A stretch of 64,000 nucleotides of DNA from an uncultured Allomuricauda sp. (GCF_947501165.1 NZ_CANMUU010000001.1:744001-808000); one strand, 5' to 3'. Counted from the first letter of the stretch, positions 43,073-52,973 are shown. The notes: generated from the sequence alone by a model not told the origin. Program-made: numbers and translations.

Positions 43073-44002
43073 TTACGAACTCAATTGAACTCCAAGAATG
43101 AAAAAAGGAACAAACAATAAAATGACAATGGCTACTTCCTTATATCTGTTTTGCTCAAAGGTCTCCAGATAATTTGTTATAAACACGGAAACCGGGAAAA
43201 ACCCAAGAAGTGCAGCCCTTTCTCCAATTACACTTACAAACAATACTAAGAAAGAAAGCAAAAAGGAAAAGAAAAGTATTCTAAGCGCCAATAGCTTTCC
43301 ACTTCCTCTTTGTCTTAACTTCAAAAACACAAGGGACATTATCACAAGCGAAACAAAAACATAAACCATGGATTTTATCATTTCGAATCTTGTAAAATCC
43401 TCGCCCAAAAAATTCAGCTGAAACCGATAGTGGTCTTTTAAGAACAACAGGTTGTCATAAAGATGAAATGATGTGAAAACCAATAGGCCTAGTGTACTAA
43501 TCGCGATGAAAGGGATAAACCAATTTTTAAAACTAGTGCGATCGTAAAGGTTAATCACCAAAAACACAAGGGTAAGGAAGAGTAGTGACCAATCAACAAA
43601 CAAACTGGCGACGCCAATAAAAAAAGAAGCATCAAAGATTTTGTGCTTCACATTCTTTATGGTTTTTATGGCCAACAACCGCCAAAGTGCCAACAATACA
43701 AAAAAATTACAAAACACTACATTGGTATCTGTCATGCTTTCAGGAAAAATAACCATCAGCAACACAAAAAAAAGCATGGCAAAAGAACTGAACCCTGTTA
43801 CTTTTTCTCTACGGACAATCTCGTTGATAATCAACATTTCAATTACCAATGCTGAAAGGACTAAGAGATCTAACGGATAGTTTTCGCTAAATACGGGTAT
43901 GCCTGGTCCATAAAAGCCGTACAATACAAAGAACAAAACCAAGAAAATAGACAGAACCACATAGTTTATGGGTTTTGTTTTGCTAAAAAAACTTGAAATC
44001 AT
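43073..44002 (-). CDS. DUF6427 family membrane protein
   Basis: A 309-residue polytopic membrane protein with eight to nine helices, lacking charged motifs. It matches flavobacterial DUF6427 by length and by neighbours: DUF4254 19 bp downstream, DUF6341 divergent upstream. Its function is unknown, possibly envelope-related. The 39-bp gap to the divergent gene contains that gene's promoter. Confidence 0.75.
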   Translation of the reverse strand: MISSFFSKTKPINYVVLSIFLVLFFVLYGFYGPGIPVFSENYPLDLLVLSALVIEMLIINEIVRREKVTGFSSFAMLFFVLLMVIFPESMTDTNVVFCNFFVLLALWRLLAIKTIKNVKHKIFDASFFIGVASLFVDWSLLFLTLVFLVINLYDRTSFKNWFIPFIAISTLGLLVFTSFHLYDNLLFLKDHYRFQLNFLGEDFTRFEMIKSMVYVFVSLVIMSLVFLKLRQRGSGKLLALRILFFSFLLSFLVLFVSVIGERAALLGFFPVSVFITNYLETFEQNRYKEVAIVILLFVPFFILGVQLSS

Positions 44003-44022
44003 TTCGGGTTTTGCTATTTTTG
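43993..44022 (+). promoter_or_regulatory. Bacteroidetes-type promoter of the DUF6341 gene
   Basis: TTG at 43993-43995, a 19-nt spacer, and TATTTTTG at 44015-44022, a very good fit to the family consensus. The -33 element lies inside the first codons of the divergent DUF6427 gene. The leader to the ATG at 44042 would be about 13 nt. Confidence 0.65.
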
Positions 44023-44041
44023 CAAGGTAAATATAGCCAAC

Positions 44042-44263
44042 ATGAGCAATTTTTTTTACGGCATTGAGGACTTATTCGTAAATGTACTGTTTGCCCCTTA
44101 TGACTTCTTCCGATTCATGGATAGCTGGTGGGGTGCCAATTCAATTAACTGGATTTTTTCCATTATTGGATTTGTAGCCATGATTTATTGGATGCAACAG
44201 CTGAACATATTCAATTCAAATGGTGAAGAAGATAAGAGTATAAGCTCACATTCTTACCTATAG
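44042..44263 (+). CDS. DUF6341-like small protein
   Basis: A 73-residue protein with one clear membrane helix (about 36-53, IFSIIGFVAMIYWMQQL). It matches a small flavobacterial family often mislabelled as uracil phosphoribosyltransferase and found between purD and DUF6427, as here. Function is unknown. Its TAG stop shares the palindrome CTATAG with the purD stop on the other strand. Confidence 0.75.
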   Translation: MSNFFYGIEDLFVNVLFAPYDFFRFMDSWWGANSINWIFSIIGFVAMIYWMQQLNIFNSNGEEDKSISSHSYL

Positions 44264-45529
44264 GTCAAATCCCAAGTCTTTTCTAAAATAGATTCCATCA
44301 AAATGGAGTTTCTCCATATTTTGATATGAATTGTTTAGAGCTTCCTTATAATCCTTGCCCAAGGATGTGATTGCAATTACCCGGCCCCCATTAGTCACTA
44401 CATTTCCATTCTTTATTGTGGTACCGGCATGGAAGACCGTTGCATTTTCTACTTTTTCGATTCCGGTGATTGTCTTTCCCTTTTCATAAGCTTCAGGATA
44501 ACCGCCTGAAACTGCCATTACGGTTGTGGCGCTCCTTTGGTCTAATTCCAATTCAACCTCATCAAGTTTTCCAGCAGCTGTTGCCTGAAGCAATTCGACA
44601 AAGTCATTTTTTATTCTTGGAATGACCACTTCGGTCTCAGGGTCGCCCATACGAACATTGTATTCGATTACCTTTGGTTTATCTCCAACTTTTATCAACC
44701 CAATAAAAATGAATCCCACGTAGGGTAAGTTGTCCTTTTTTAGGCCGTTTACAGTTGGTTTAACGATTTGCTCTTCAATTTTCTGCATAAACACTTCGTC
44801 CGCAAAAGGAACGGGGGAAATGGCGCCCATACCTCCAGTATTCAGACCGGTATCGCCTTCTCCAATCCGTTTATAGTCTTTTGCCGTTGGAAGTATTTTA
44901 TAGTTTTCACCATCGGTAAGCACAAAACAACTTAATTCAATTCCGTCCAAGAATTCTTCAATCACAACAGTACTACTGGCAGACCCAAATTTAGCGTCCA
45001 TCAACATGGATTTAAGCTCCATTTTTGCCTCTTCCAAATCATGAAGAATCAAAACACCCTTTCCTGCCGCCAATCCATCTGCTTTTAGAACATAAGGCGG
45101 GTTAAGTGATTCCAAAAATTTAAATCCTTCTTGAAGATTATCTGAAGAAAAGCTTTCATAAGCAGCTGTTGGTATCTTATGCCTCATCATGAACTTCTTG
45201 GCGAATTCTTTACTGCCTTCCAGCTCAGCTGCTGCTTTTTGCGGCCCAATTACTTTTATATGGGCTATTTCATCATCACCTAAAAAGAAATCGTGAACTC
45301 CATTCACCAAGGGGTCTTCTGGTCCTACTACCACCAACTCAATTTGTTCTTTAAGAACAAGTGATTTAATCCCTTCAAAATCATTGACTCCAATAGCAAT
45401 ATTGTTTGCAATTTGAGCAGTGCCCGCATTCCCTGGAGCGACAAAAAGCGATGTGAGCAATGGGCTTTCGGAAATTTTGTGGGCAAGGGTATGTTCGCGC
45501 CCACCAGAACCAAGGACTAAGATGTTCAT
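44258..45529 (-). CDS. purD: Phosphoribosylamine-glycine ligase
   Basis: Second step of purine synthesis: phosphoribosylamine + glycine + ATP to GAR. A 423-residue ATP-grasp enzyme with an N-terminal LGSGGREHTLAHK (5-17), the ATP-grasp loop VLKADGLAAGKGV (about 142-154), the SFTD-equivalent stretch, and the C-terminal RMGDPETEVVIPR (about 296-308). All hallmark motifs are intact. A -7-like box TATTTTTG (minus, 45545-45552) precedes it. It marks the left edge of the polysaccharide locus. Confidence 0.97.
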   Translation of the reverse strand: MNILVLGSGGREHTLAHKISESPLLTSLFVAPGNAGTAQIANNIAIGVNDFEGIKSLVLKEQIELVVVGPEDPLVNGVHDFFLGDDEIAHIKVIGPQKAAAELEGSKEFAKKFMMRHKIPTAAYESFSSDNLQEGFKFLESLNPPYVLKADGLAAGKGVLILHDLEEAKMELKSMLMDAKFGSASSTVVIEEFLDGIELSCFVLTDGENYKILPTAKDYKRIGEGDTGLNTGGMGAISPVPFADEVFMQKIEEQIVKPTVNGLKKDNLPYVGFIFIGLIKVGDKPKVIEYNVRMGDPETEVVIPRIKNDFVELLQATAAGKLDEVELELDQRSATTVMAVSGGYPEAYEKGKTITGIEKVENATVFHAGTTIKNGNVVTNGGRVIAITSLGKDYKEALNNSYQNMEKLHFDGIYFRKDLGFDL

Positions 45530-45571
45530 CTAAAGTATTTTTGGCAAAAATACGCTTTGGAGTGAACTTCC

Positions 45572-46549
45572 CTATTTATTGTTGGAAAAATCCCGATGTG
45601 CTTTCCAAAGTTCTTCCTCCGATAAGGATTTGAAATACTCATATACATTTTTCAACCCTTCAGAGCGAGGAACACGAGGTTCCCAATCGAGAATTTCCTT
45701 CGCGCGAGAAATATCGGGCTGCCTTTGGAGAGGATCATCTTGAGGAAGCGGTTTGAATATTATTTTTTGATCTGTTCCCGTTAGTTTTATAATTTCTTCC
45801 GCAAACTCCAGAATTGTTGTCTCGTCAGGATTTCCTATGTTGATTGGCTCTACATAATCACTCATGAGCAAACGATAAATTCCTTCCACTTGATCATCTA
45901 TGTAGGTAAAGGAACGTGTCTGTGATCCATCACCAAAAACCGTTAAATCTTGACCTCTTAGTGCTTGACCTATAAAAGCAGGCACCACACGGCCGTCATT
46001 CAATCGCATTCTTGAGCCATAGGTGTTGAAAATGCGCACAATACGAGTATCTAACCCATGATGGCGATGATATGCCATGGTAATGGATTCCATAAAACGT
46101 TTGGCCTCATCATACACTCCTCTTGGCCCAATAGGGCTTACATTCCCGTAGTACTCCTCATTTTGCGGATGAATCAAAGGGTCGCCATATACTTCTGAAG
46201 TAGATGCTACCAGTATTCTTGCATTCTTATTTTTTGCCAACCCCAATAAATTGAGCGTTCCTAAAGAACCCACCTTGAGAGTTTCAATTGGAATCTTTAA
46301 ATAGTCTATTGGGCTTGCGGGAGAGGCAAAATGCAGAATATAATCCAAATCACCTCCATAATGTACAAAAGTGGATACATCATGGTGATGGAATTCAAAC
46401 CGTTCCAAAGGGAACAAGTGTTCTATGTTCTTAAGATCTCCTGTAATCAGGTTATCCATGCCAATGACATGGTGCCCTTCGGCAATGAAGCGGTCACAAA
46501 GATGGGAACCCAAAAATCCTGCTGCTCCTGTGATTAGGGTTTTTTTCAA
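45572..46549 (-). CDS. UDP-glucuronate decarboxylase-like SDR
   Basis: A 325-residue extended SDR that should decarboxylate UDP-glucuronate to UDP-xylose. The NAD motif GAAGFLG is at 8-14, the catalytic region is STSEVYGDP with [25 protein letters not shown] (Tyr and Lys of YxxxK), and the family signature is [10 protein letters not shown]. The UXS-type HPQ.E.Y.GNV.PIGPR run favours this over dTDP-glucose dehydratase. Translation starts at TTG 46547-46549. It is the last gene of the locus before purD, 14 bp after the sugar transferase. Confidence 0.88.
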   Translation of the reverse strand: MKKTLITGAAGFLGSHLCDRFIAEGHHVIGMDNLITGDLKNIEHLFPLERFEFHHHDVSTFVHYGGDLDYILHFASPASPIDYLKIPIETLKVGSLGTLNLLGLAKNKNARILVASTSEVYGDPLIHPQNEEYYGNVSPIGPRGVYDEAKRFMESITMAYHRHHGLDTRIVRIFNTYGSRMRLNDGRVVPAFIGQALRGQDLTVFGDGSQTRSFTYIDDQVEGIYRLLMSDYVEPINIGNPDETTILEFAEEIIKLTGTDQKIIFKPLPQDDPLQRQPDISRAKEILDWEPRVPRSEGLKNVYEYFKSLSEEELWKAHRDFSNNK

Positions 46550-46563
46550 ATTCGATGTTTAGA

Positions 46564-47946
46564 TTAAATTCCTCGCGAAAACAAAACTGTAGTCACGGTT
46601 TTAAAGATAATCCTTAAATCCAACGTAATCGATTTATTCTTAATATAATATAAGTCATACTCGAGTTTTCGAATGGAATCTTCCAAGTCCTCTCCGTACT
46701 TATACTTTACTTGGGCCCAACCAGTGATTCCAGGTTTATACAAATGCCGAATGCCGTAAAATGGTAAAATTTCATTAAGCTGGTCGACAAAAACCTTTCT
46801 TTCAGGTCTTGGACCAATGAATGTCATTTTACCCTTTATAACCGAAATAATCTGTGGAAGCTCATCAATTCTAAAGGTTCTCAGCACTTTTCCAAAAGGG
46901 GTTATTCTTGAGTCATTTTTTGATGCCATTTTCGCTCCTTCCTTTTCCGCATCTACAACCATCGTCCTGAATTTATAAATTTTGAACTCTTGACCGTTTT
47001 GGCCAACCCTGGATTGGGTGTAAAACAGTGGTCCACGATTCAAAAAAAAGTTGAAAAACCATACGAAAGGACAAGAAATAAAAAAAATAATCCCAACAAA
47101 AAAGGAAAGTAAAAAGTTCACCACAATACTGAAAACTACCTGTAGGTATCTGATTTTCTTATTCTTCAATTGTAGCAACTCATAGAAACTGTTAGCATGC
47201 AATCGAATCGGCATAGCCTCATATACATTTTCGTAAAAAGAAGTAAACGACAACACTTCTTTTCCTCCCAAGATGGATGGTAGTAATAAATTTTCAAGCT
47301 CTTTTGGAATAGTAGCATAATCGCTGATATTCAGAATCCAAGTATCTACTTTTTGCAATGCTGTTTGAAAGGTTTTTTTGTGAACTGCCAAACTGTCTTC
47401 CTCAATGGAGTAGGTGAGTTTGACTTTGTAAAATGTATTTATCTCGTCCCCATTGATACAATCAACATGTTGCTTGAAATTCAACTTTGACTTTGTATCA
47501 TAAACGTAAAGTACATTCTTTACCGTTGGAATTATTCGGAAAACATTACCAAAGAAAAGTCGCCATAGCCATATTTCTAGAGGTGTCAATAAAAGAAACG
47601 ATAGCAAGGGACCCCTCCAGAAACTCACATCATACGTTATCACCGTAAATACGAAAAGAAGAAAGACATAAATCGCCGTTATATATATGGATTGCGATAA
47701 AGTATATCTTCTCCTTGCAACTTTTTGGAGATTATAGAAATCCAAAATATAAGAAAGGCCCAAATACACAATGATACCAAAAGAAAAAACGAAAACTTTT
47801 AGGCTTAAGGAGATAAATTCTTTGTCTATGGCATGGTTGACAAATAGATTTAGCGAGGCTAAAATAATCAGCAAATCTCCAAGCAACAGAATTGACTTCC
47901 GCTCAATTGAATTTAAAATCGATGGGCGAGAATTTTTGCTTGGCAT
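46564..47946 (-). CDS. Initiating sugar transferase (polyprenyl-phosphate glycosylphosphotransferase)
   Basis: A 460-residue WcaJ/WbaP-type enzyme that loads the first sugar-phosphate on undecaprenyl phosphate. Four N-terminal helices lie within 1-115, a middle domain at about 130-235 is followed by another helix near 268-292, and the C-terminal catalytic domain has RGPLFYTQSRVGQNGQEF, YKFRTM, RITPFGKVLRTFRIDELPQ and FIGPRPER. It should start repeat-unit synthesis for the surface polysaccharide encoded around it. Confidence 0.93.
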   Translation of the reverse strand: MPSKNSRPSILNSIERKSILLLGDLLIILASLNLFVNHAIDKEFISLSLKVFVFSFGIIVYLGLSYILDFYNLQKVARRRYTLSQSIYITAIYVFLLFVFTVITYDVSFWRGPLLSFLLLTPLEIWLWRLFFGNVFRIIPTVKNVLYVYDTKSKLNFKQHVDCINGDEINTFYKVKLTYSIEEDSLAVHKKTFQTALQKVDTWILNISDYATIPKELENLLLPSILGGKEVLSFTSFYENVYEAMPIRLHANSFYELLQLKNKKIRYLQVVFSIVVNFLLSFFVGIIFFISCPFVWFFNFFLNRGPLFYTQSRVGQNGQEFKIYKFRTMVVDAEKEGAKMASKNDSRITPFGKVLRTFRIDELPQIISVIKGKMTFIGPRPERKVFVDQLNEILPFYGIRHLYKPGITGWAQVKYKYGEDLEDSIRKLEYDLYYIKNKSITLDLRIIFKTVTTVLFSRGI

Positions 47947-47965
47947 TTGGTCGTATCATGAATTA

Positions 47966-49207
47966 TTAGTGGAAAAGAGAATCGACGCACTCATAAAATT
48001 TCTTGTTTATTATGGCGTAGGTGCAATTGTTCAGTAAATAAGAATAGCCTCTTTCTCCATACTTATTTCTAGATTCCCCATCCAATCTATAAAAGTATTC
48101 GATTTTTTCCTTTAGCTCCAAATAGTTTTCAGGTTCTACGATGTAGCCTGCGCCTGAATAAGAGACGGGATTCTCTTTTGAATCCAAAGCTTGTATTATG
48201 GGTTTTTTGGCATTGAAATAATCAAAGGTCTTTAATTGTGAGGTTCCGAACTTATATACTTTTGAGTCCTTACCTCCTTTACCCATGAACAGAAGGTCCA
48301 TTTTTTTGAGAAAAGATGCTACATATTTTTTGGGGATTTTATCTATGAACACAATATTAGGATTTCCATCAGCCATTTCGACGAATCTATCTTTTTCGGG
48401 GCCACCTCCGAGAATATGGAATTTCAAATTCTTTAGTTTAGTATTCTTTACAACATCAATTATTGTGTCTAGAGGGTTGGCGACCACAAGAGTTCCTGCA
48501 TAAGCAATGTTAAAATCATCTTGCTTGATTTTTATATCGATAACCTCTTCCAAATCCAAATTAGGGTTGTCCTCACTAAGGGAATAGCCATTGGTTATCC
48601 ATTTGTATTTGAAATTAGAGTGTCCCAATACCTTTTCAATATGCAAATCGGCTCTGGGTAGTACGGATATTAATAAGTCGGAATTGGAATAAATCCATTT
48701 TTCGAGCAAAGCAATAAATTGAATAAATAAATTATCAGGACTATATCCGCCAAACTCTATTGCCGAAAGCGGCCATAAATCCCTTATCTCAAAAACCAGT
48801 TTACATTTTGGGTAAATAATCTTGAAGAAAAACAGATTTACAACAGGAAGAATAGGAAGTGAGGATAAAACGATGATATCGGGTTTAGGGACTTTCTTCT
48901 TTGAAATAAGGGGTAAAAGAAAAACGCCAACAACAAAAAATGTCCAGTTGAAAATTCTCCCTATACCACCCGAAATTCCGTAGCGGTTGGTTTTTAAAAT
49001 CAGAGTTGGTATTCCTTGATTAACATATTTATAAAGACCAAAAAAACGATTATACCTGTAGGGGGCATGGGCAAAAGATGCTGTAATCAACAAAGGTGAA
49101 TACTCGGTATTATTTTTAAGGTAATCGGCAATATAATAATGTCGGTACCCTTCACCTTCTATCTCAGGGGTGGTAATATATTGATTGATAATCCATACGT
49201 TTTTCAT
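47966..49207 (-). CDS. Glycosyltransferase family 4
   Basis: A 413-residue GT-B enzyme. The nucleotide-sugar domain has FNIAYAGTLVVANPLDTII followed by LKFHILGGGPEKDRF (about 245-285), and YIVEPENYLELKEKI is at the C-terminal side. The N-terminal region resembles WbuB-type transferases that act on amino sugars. It overlaps lhgO by 4 bp (ATGA), so the two are translationally coupled. The acceptor and donor cannot be set from sequence. Confidence 0.87.
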   Translation of the reverse strand: MKNVWIINQYITTPEIEGEGYRHYYIADYLKNNTEYSPLLITASFAHAPYRYNRFFGLYKYVNQGIPTLILKTNRYGISGGIGRIFNWTFFVVGVFLLPLISKKKVPKPDIIVLSSLPILPVVNLFFFKIIYPKCKLVFEIRDLWPLSAIEFGGYSPDNLFIQFIALLEKWIYSNSDLLISVLPRADLHIEKVLGHSNFKYKWITNGYSLSEDNPNLDLEEVIDIKIKQDDFNIAYAGTLVVANPLDTIIDVVKNTKLKNLKFHILGGGPEKDRFVEMADGNPNIVFIDKIPKKYVASFLKKMDLLFMGKGGKDSKVYKFGTSQLKTFDYFNAKKPIIQALDSKENPVSYSGAGYIVEPENYLELKEKIEYFYRLDGESRNKYGERGYSYLLNNCTYAIINKKFYECVDSLFH

Positions 49208-50406
49208 CCGAGCCTTTTTAATATCTTATTTGATACCGTGTATCCTATTTCCAAGGATGAAGTTGCCGCCGGAGAAGGCGCGTTAAGTACATGAACCGAT
49301 TTTGTGGCATATTCTATAACAAAATCTTCAATCAGGTTTCCTTTGTCATCACATAATTGGGCTCTGATGCCCGGTTCCCCCGCTGTCAGGTCATCTGAAG
49401 TAATCTCTGGAACCAGTTTTTGAAGTGCCTTGGTAAACGCTTTTTTGCTAAGAGATCTGTATAACTCATAAGCTCCAACCTTAAAATAGCGAGCAGCAAT
49501 CTTAATAAAGCCCTTATAGAAAACTGTTTCCAAAAACTCTTCAATATTTATGCTGAATTTTTTATATCCTTCACGCTTAAATGCTAAGACAGCATTTGGC
49601 CCAGCATCAATTTTTCCATTGATCCTTCTTGTAAAATGAACTCCCAAAAAAGGAAAAGCAGGGTTTGGTACAGGATAAACCAGATTCCTTATTAAATATC
49701 TTTTTGATTCCTTTAGCAAATAGTACTCGCCTTTAAATGGAACTATCTTGGCGTGAAACTTCACTCCTTGAAGTTTTGCGATTTTGTCGGAGTACAGGCC
49801 GGCACAATTGACAAAATATGATGCCCTTATAATGGTCCCGCCACAGTCAATCTGATGCGAAGAATCTTGAAAAGAGATCCCTTTCACTTTATGGTTAACC
49901 AAAACTTCACATGAACTGCTCTTTATAAGGTCGTGGAGCTTGTTCGCCATTTGCCCGTAGTCCACAATACCGGTTTGGGGAACCCAAATAGCCTTTTCGC
50001 CTTGAACATGGGGTTCTTTTTCTTTTATTTGATCCTCATTGAGGAGTTTTAACCCAGTAAGACCATTTTCTTTTCCGCGTTCATAAATTTTCATCAATGT
50101 CGGAACCTCATCTTTGGAGGTGGCTACTACTATTTTTCCACATATTTCATAATCAACATTATGGGCTTCACAAAAATCTATAAGCTTCGAATAGCCCCTC
50201 CTGCAATTAATTGCTTTGGAGCTGCCCGGCTTGTAATAAATCCCTGAATGGATTACTCCACTGTTTCTTCCTGTTTGGTGCAGTGCAACGGATTTTTCCT
50301 TTTCAAGAACAACTATTCTTAAATCCTCTTTTTGCTGTAGTAAATTATATGCAACTGATAAGCCGACAATTCCTGCCCCAACAATAGCAATGTCATAATC
50401 AGCCAT
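49204..50406 (-). CDS. lhgO: L-2-hydroxyglutarate oxidase-like FAD enzyme
   Basis: A 400-residue DAO-type flavoprotein that oxidises L-2-hydroxyglutarate to 2-oxoglutarate. The FAD motif is GAGIVGLS (10-17). Conserved family stretches are HQTGRNSGVIHSGIYYKPGS (about 43-62), PFLGVHFTRRINGKIDAGPNAV and HVLNAPSPAATSSL at the C-terminus. It overlaps the aminotransferase by one base (TAATG) and the GT4 gene by four, so it is firmly inside the sugar operon. That fits recycling of 2-hydroxyglutarate made by the WbpB-type dehydrogenase. Confidence 0.9.
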   Translation of the reverse strand: MADYDIAIVGAGIVGLSVAYNLLQQKEDLRIVVLEKEKSVALHQTGRNSGVIHSGIYYKPGSSKAINCRRGYSKLIDFCEAHNVDYEICGKIVVATSKDEVPTLMKIYERGKENGLTGLKLLNEDQIKEKEPHVQGEKAIWVPQTGIVDYGQMANKLHDLIKSSSCEVLVNHKVKGISFQDSSHQIDCGGTIIRASYFVNCAGLYSDKIAKLQGVKFHAKIVPFKGEYYLLKESKRYLIRNLVYPVPNPAFPFLGVHFTRRINGKIDAGPNAVLAFKREGYKKFSINIEEFLETVFYKGFIKIAARYFKVGAYELYRSLSKKAFTKALQKLVPEITSDDLTAGEPGIRAQLCDDKGNLIEDFVIEYATKSVHVLNAPSPAATSSLEIGYTVSNKILKRLG

Positions 50407-51503
50407 TATGAATAAAATTCTTTGATTGCTTCGACCACAGTTGAGACATCCTTTATGGATAAATGCTCCCCAATGGGCAAGCTTAAAAGCTCTGTATCGA
50501 ACTTATTTGCGTTAAATTCCTCGTTTATTGTTCCCAAGTATTGATATGCCGCCAATTTAGGGAGAGCAATTGGGTAATGTATCCCTGTTTGAATTTTTCT
50601 GTTTGTCAAAAACTCTTTCAATTCATCTCTTTTGGAAGTCCTTATTACAAAAAGGTGGTAGACCTGTCTGGCCCAATCTTCTCTTTTTGGCAAAAATATT
50701 TGTTTTACTTCGCTTAAGTTTTCTAAATAAAAATTCGCAATCTTAATTCTATGTACAGTCCATTCCTCAAGGTGGTCCAATTTGACGTTTAATATCGCAG
50801 CCTGTAAATTATCCAAACGGCTGTTCCTACCTTCGAATTCGTGGTTGTATTTCTCTATTCGCCCATGATTGGCAATCATTTTGCACTTTTTGGCCAAATG
50901 GTCGTCATTGGTGATAATTGCTCCACCATCGCCATATGCCCCTAAGTTCTTTCCCGGGTAAAAACTAAAAGTCCCAATATCACCGATGGCTCCCACACGC
51001 TTCCCTTCATACTCAGCGCCATGAGCCTGTGCGCAATCCTCAATGATTTTGAGATTGTATTCTTCCGCGATTCTTAATAATGCGTTCATATCGCAAGGAT
51101 GGCCATATAAATGAACAGCGATAATTGCACTAGTATCTGGTGAGATTACTTCTCTAAGGTTCTCAATGTCTATTGTATAATTGTCTTTATTGCAATCACA
51201 AAAAACAACCCGATGTCCTTGCCTGGTTACTGCTTCCCCACTTGATATAAAGCTGTTGGCAGGAACGATAATCTCTGAGCCCTTAGGTAACTCTAAAGCC
51301 TCGATGGCAATTTCAAGTGCGTCAGTGCCATTGGCAACTCCAATACAGTGCCTTGCCTGCTGAAAGGTGGCAAAATTCTTTTCCAGATTTTTTATCTCTT
51401 CTCCACCTATGAAGCTAGAATTTTCTATCACTCCCTGTATCACCTCGTCTACCTCATCCTTTATTTTAAGGTATTGCGATTTTAAATCGAGGAACTTTAT
51501 CAT
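50406..51503 (-). CDS. DegT/DnrJ/EryC1 aminotransferase (WbpE/WlbC-like)
   Basis: A 365-residue PLP-dependent sugar aminotransferase. The PLP lysine is Lys185 in FYPGKNLGAYGDGG, the phosphate-binding IEDCAQAHGA is at 154-163, and HLYGHPCDM is at 131-139. In the Wbp route the enzyme transfers an amino group from glutamate to the 3-keto-UDP-GlcNAcA made by WbpB. It lies 2 bp after the acetyltransferase gene and overlaps lhgO, consistent with that pathway. Confidence 0.88.
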   Translation of the reverse strand: MIKFLDLKSQYLKIKDEVDEVIQGVIENSSFIGGEEIKNLEKNFATFQQARHCIGVANGTDALEIAIEALELPKGSEIIVPANSFISSGEAVTRQGHRVVFCDCNKDNYTIDIENLREVISPDTSAIIAVHLYGHPCDMNALLRIAEEYNLKIIEDCAQAHGAEYEGKRVGAIGDIGTFSFYPGKNLGAYGDGGAIITNDDHLAKKCKMIANHGRIEKYNHEFEGRNSRLDNLQAAILNVKLDHLEEWTVHRIKIANFYLENLSEVKQIFLPKREDWARQVYHLFVIRTSKRDELKEFLTNRKIQTGIHYPIALPKLAAYQYLGTINEEFNANKFDTELLSLPIGEHLSIKDVSTVVEAIKEFYS

Positions 51504-51505
51504 TC

Positions 51506-51964
51506 TTATTTGATTTTTATAGCGGGGTTACCTGCATAAACACCGCTTTCAACAATATCTTTGGTTACTACAGCTCCGGCACCAATTACTACGTTGTCAC
51601 AAATTTGCACCGGTAATACTGTAGCATTTGACCCAATAGAAACCTTATTTCCAATTCTTGTGGCCTTCCATTTGCTTTGATCTCCTTCGGCAGGTCCTCC
51701 ATTGCTAAAAAGGTCATTGATAAACATTACACCATGGCCAACGAAGCAATCGTTTCCTATTTCCACCAATTCGCAGATAAAGGTGTGCGATTGTACTTTG
51801 GTGCGACTCCCGATTTTCACTCTTTTTTGAATTTCTACAAATGGACCTATGAAACAATCATTTCCAATTTGGCAGCCATATAGATTTACCGGGTTTACCA
51901 CCTTTACGTTCGCACCGAAATCTACATCGACAATTCCAGAGTCATATGATTTATAATGTATCAA
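51506..51964 (-). CDS. Left-handed beta-helix N-acetyltransferase (WbpD/WlbB-like)
   Basis: A 152-residue hexapeptide-repeat acyltransferase (motifs IGNDCFIGPFVEI, VEIGNDCFVGHGVMF, IGSNATVLP, VIGAGAVVTKDI, YAGNPA). It is close to WbpD, which acetylates the 3-amino group of UDP-GlcNAc3NA. The histidine expected for catalysis is H80 or nearby in FVGHGV. It overlaps the start of the Gfo/Idh gene's stop by 14 bp and lies directly before the aminotransferase. Confidence 0.88.
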   Translation of the reverse strand: MIHYKSYDSGIVDVDFGANVKVVNPVNLYGCQIGNDCFIGPFVEIQKRVKIGSRTKVQSHTFICELVEIGNDCFVGHGVMFINDLFSNGGPAEGDQSKWKATRIGNKVSIGSNATVLPVQICDNVVIGAGAVVTKDIVESGVYAGNPAIKIK

Positions 51965-52973
51965 AACGCCCCTTCATTTTGTTGTAGATCTTATCGATAA
52001 TCTCAACCGTCTTCAAACCTTCGAAGCCATTGGCGGATATTACTCCATCATTGGTAAGCACTTCCACTACATTAGCGTATACCCGATCGTGATTCGACAT
52101 AGATCCTTGGTATTGTCCATAATTATTTGCGGTATTCCCTTCAGGCAGGTTATCTATAATTTGTCCATCTAAACTTTGATACTCCAATTCATTCAAATAT
52201 TGCCCCCCAATTTTTATAGTTCCTTTTTCTCCGAAAATTGTCAAGGAACCTTCCATGTTCTTGGCAAAACTATTTACCGTATAGTTAATGGTTCCGATTG
52301 CGCCATTATAAAACTCTAACGCAATTACTCCATTATCATCAAATTCTGCAATATTTTGATGATTAAAATTCCCGCCGAAAGCTTCTACATTTTTAACATC
52401 ACCAATCATCCAGTATAACAGATCAACGAAATGACTAAATTGTGTATATAACGTCCCCCCGTCCAAATCCAGGGTGCCTTTCCAAGAATTCTTATAATAA
52501 TCAGGATTACGATTCCAGAAACAACTCAGTTGAACCGAGTAAATTTTACCCAAACCTCCTTGGTCAATAAGTTTCTTTACGGCTTCAACTGGAGGATTAT
52601 ACCGGTTTTGCTTAACGATCATAAGCCTTTTATTTGCGTTTTCTGCGGCTTTGATCATTTCACCGCAATCGTAAACACTTGTTGCCATCGGTTTTTCGCA
52701 CAAGACATGATGCCCTGCCCTTAAAGCTTTGATAGAATGTTCAGCATGAAGGCCATTTGGTGTGCATACAGCCACCAAATCAATTTTAGGTTCGTTTGAG
52801 AGCATTGTTTCAATAGAGTCATATGGAGTGGCCCCATATTCATTAGCCATTATTTTGGCTTTTTCAAAATCAATGTCGCAAATGGCAACCAACTTGCCAT
52901 TATTTTTAATGTGACCTGCATGTCTATTGCCAATACGACCACAACCTACAACTGCAAAATTCAATACTCTCAT
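51951..52973 (-). CDS. Gfo/Idh/MocA-family oxidoreductase
   Basis: A 340-residue NAD(P)-dependent sugar oxidoreductase. The Rossmann motif GCGRIGNRH is at 10-18, the EKP motif in HVLCEKPMAT (about 93-102), and FVDLLYWMIGDVKNVEAFGG after the catalytic region. The frame opens at 52994 but ATG 52971-52973 (MRVLNFAVVG) is the natural start. It is distinct from the WlbA-type paralogue at 63007; its sugar substrate is not clear. It overlaps the acetyltransferase gene by 14 bp. Confidence 0.88.
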   Translation of the reverse strand: MRVLNFAVVGCGRIGNRHAGHIKNNGKLVAICDIDFEKAKIMANEYGATPYDSIETMLSNEPKIDLVAVCTPNGLHAEHSIKALRAGHHVLCEKPMATSVYDCGEMIKAAENANKRLMIVKQNRYNPPVEAVKKLIDQGGLGKIYSVQLSCFWNRNPDYYKNSWKGTLDLDGGTLYTQFSHFVDLLYWMIGDVKNVEAFGGNFNHQNIAEFDDNGVIALEFYNGAIGTINYTVNSFAKNMEGSLTIFGEKGTIKIGGQYLNELEYQSLDGQIIDNLPEGNTANNYGQYQGSMSNHDRVYANVVEVLTNDGVISANGFEGLKTVEIIDKIYNKMKGRFDTL

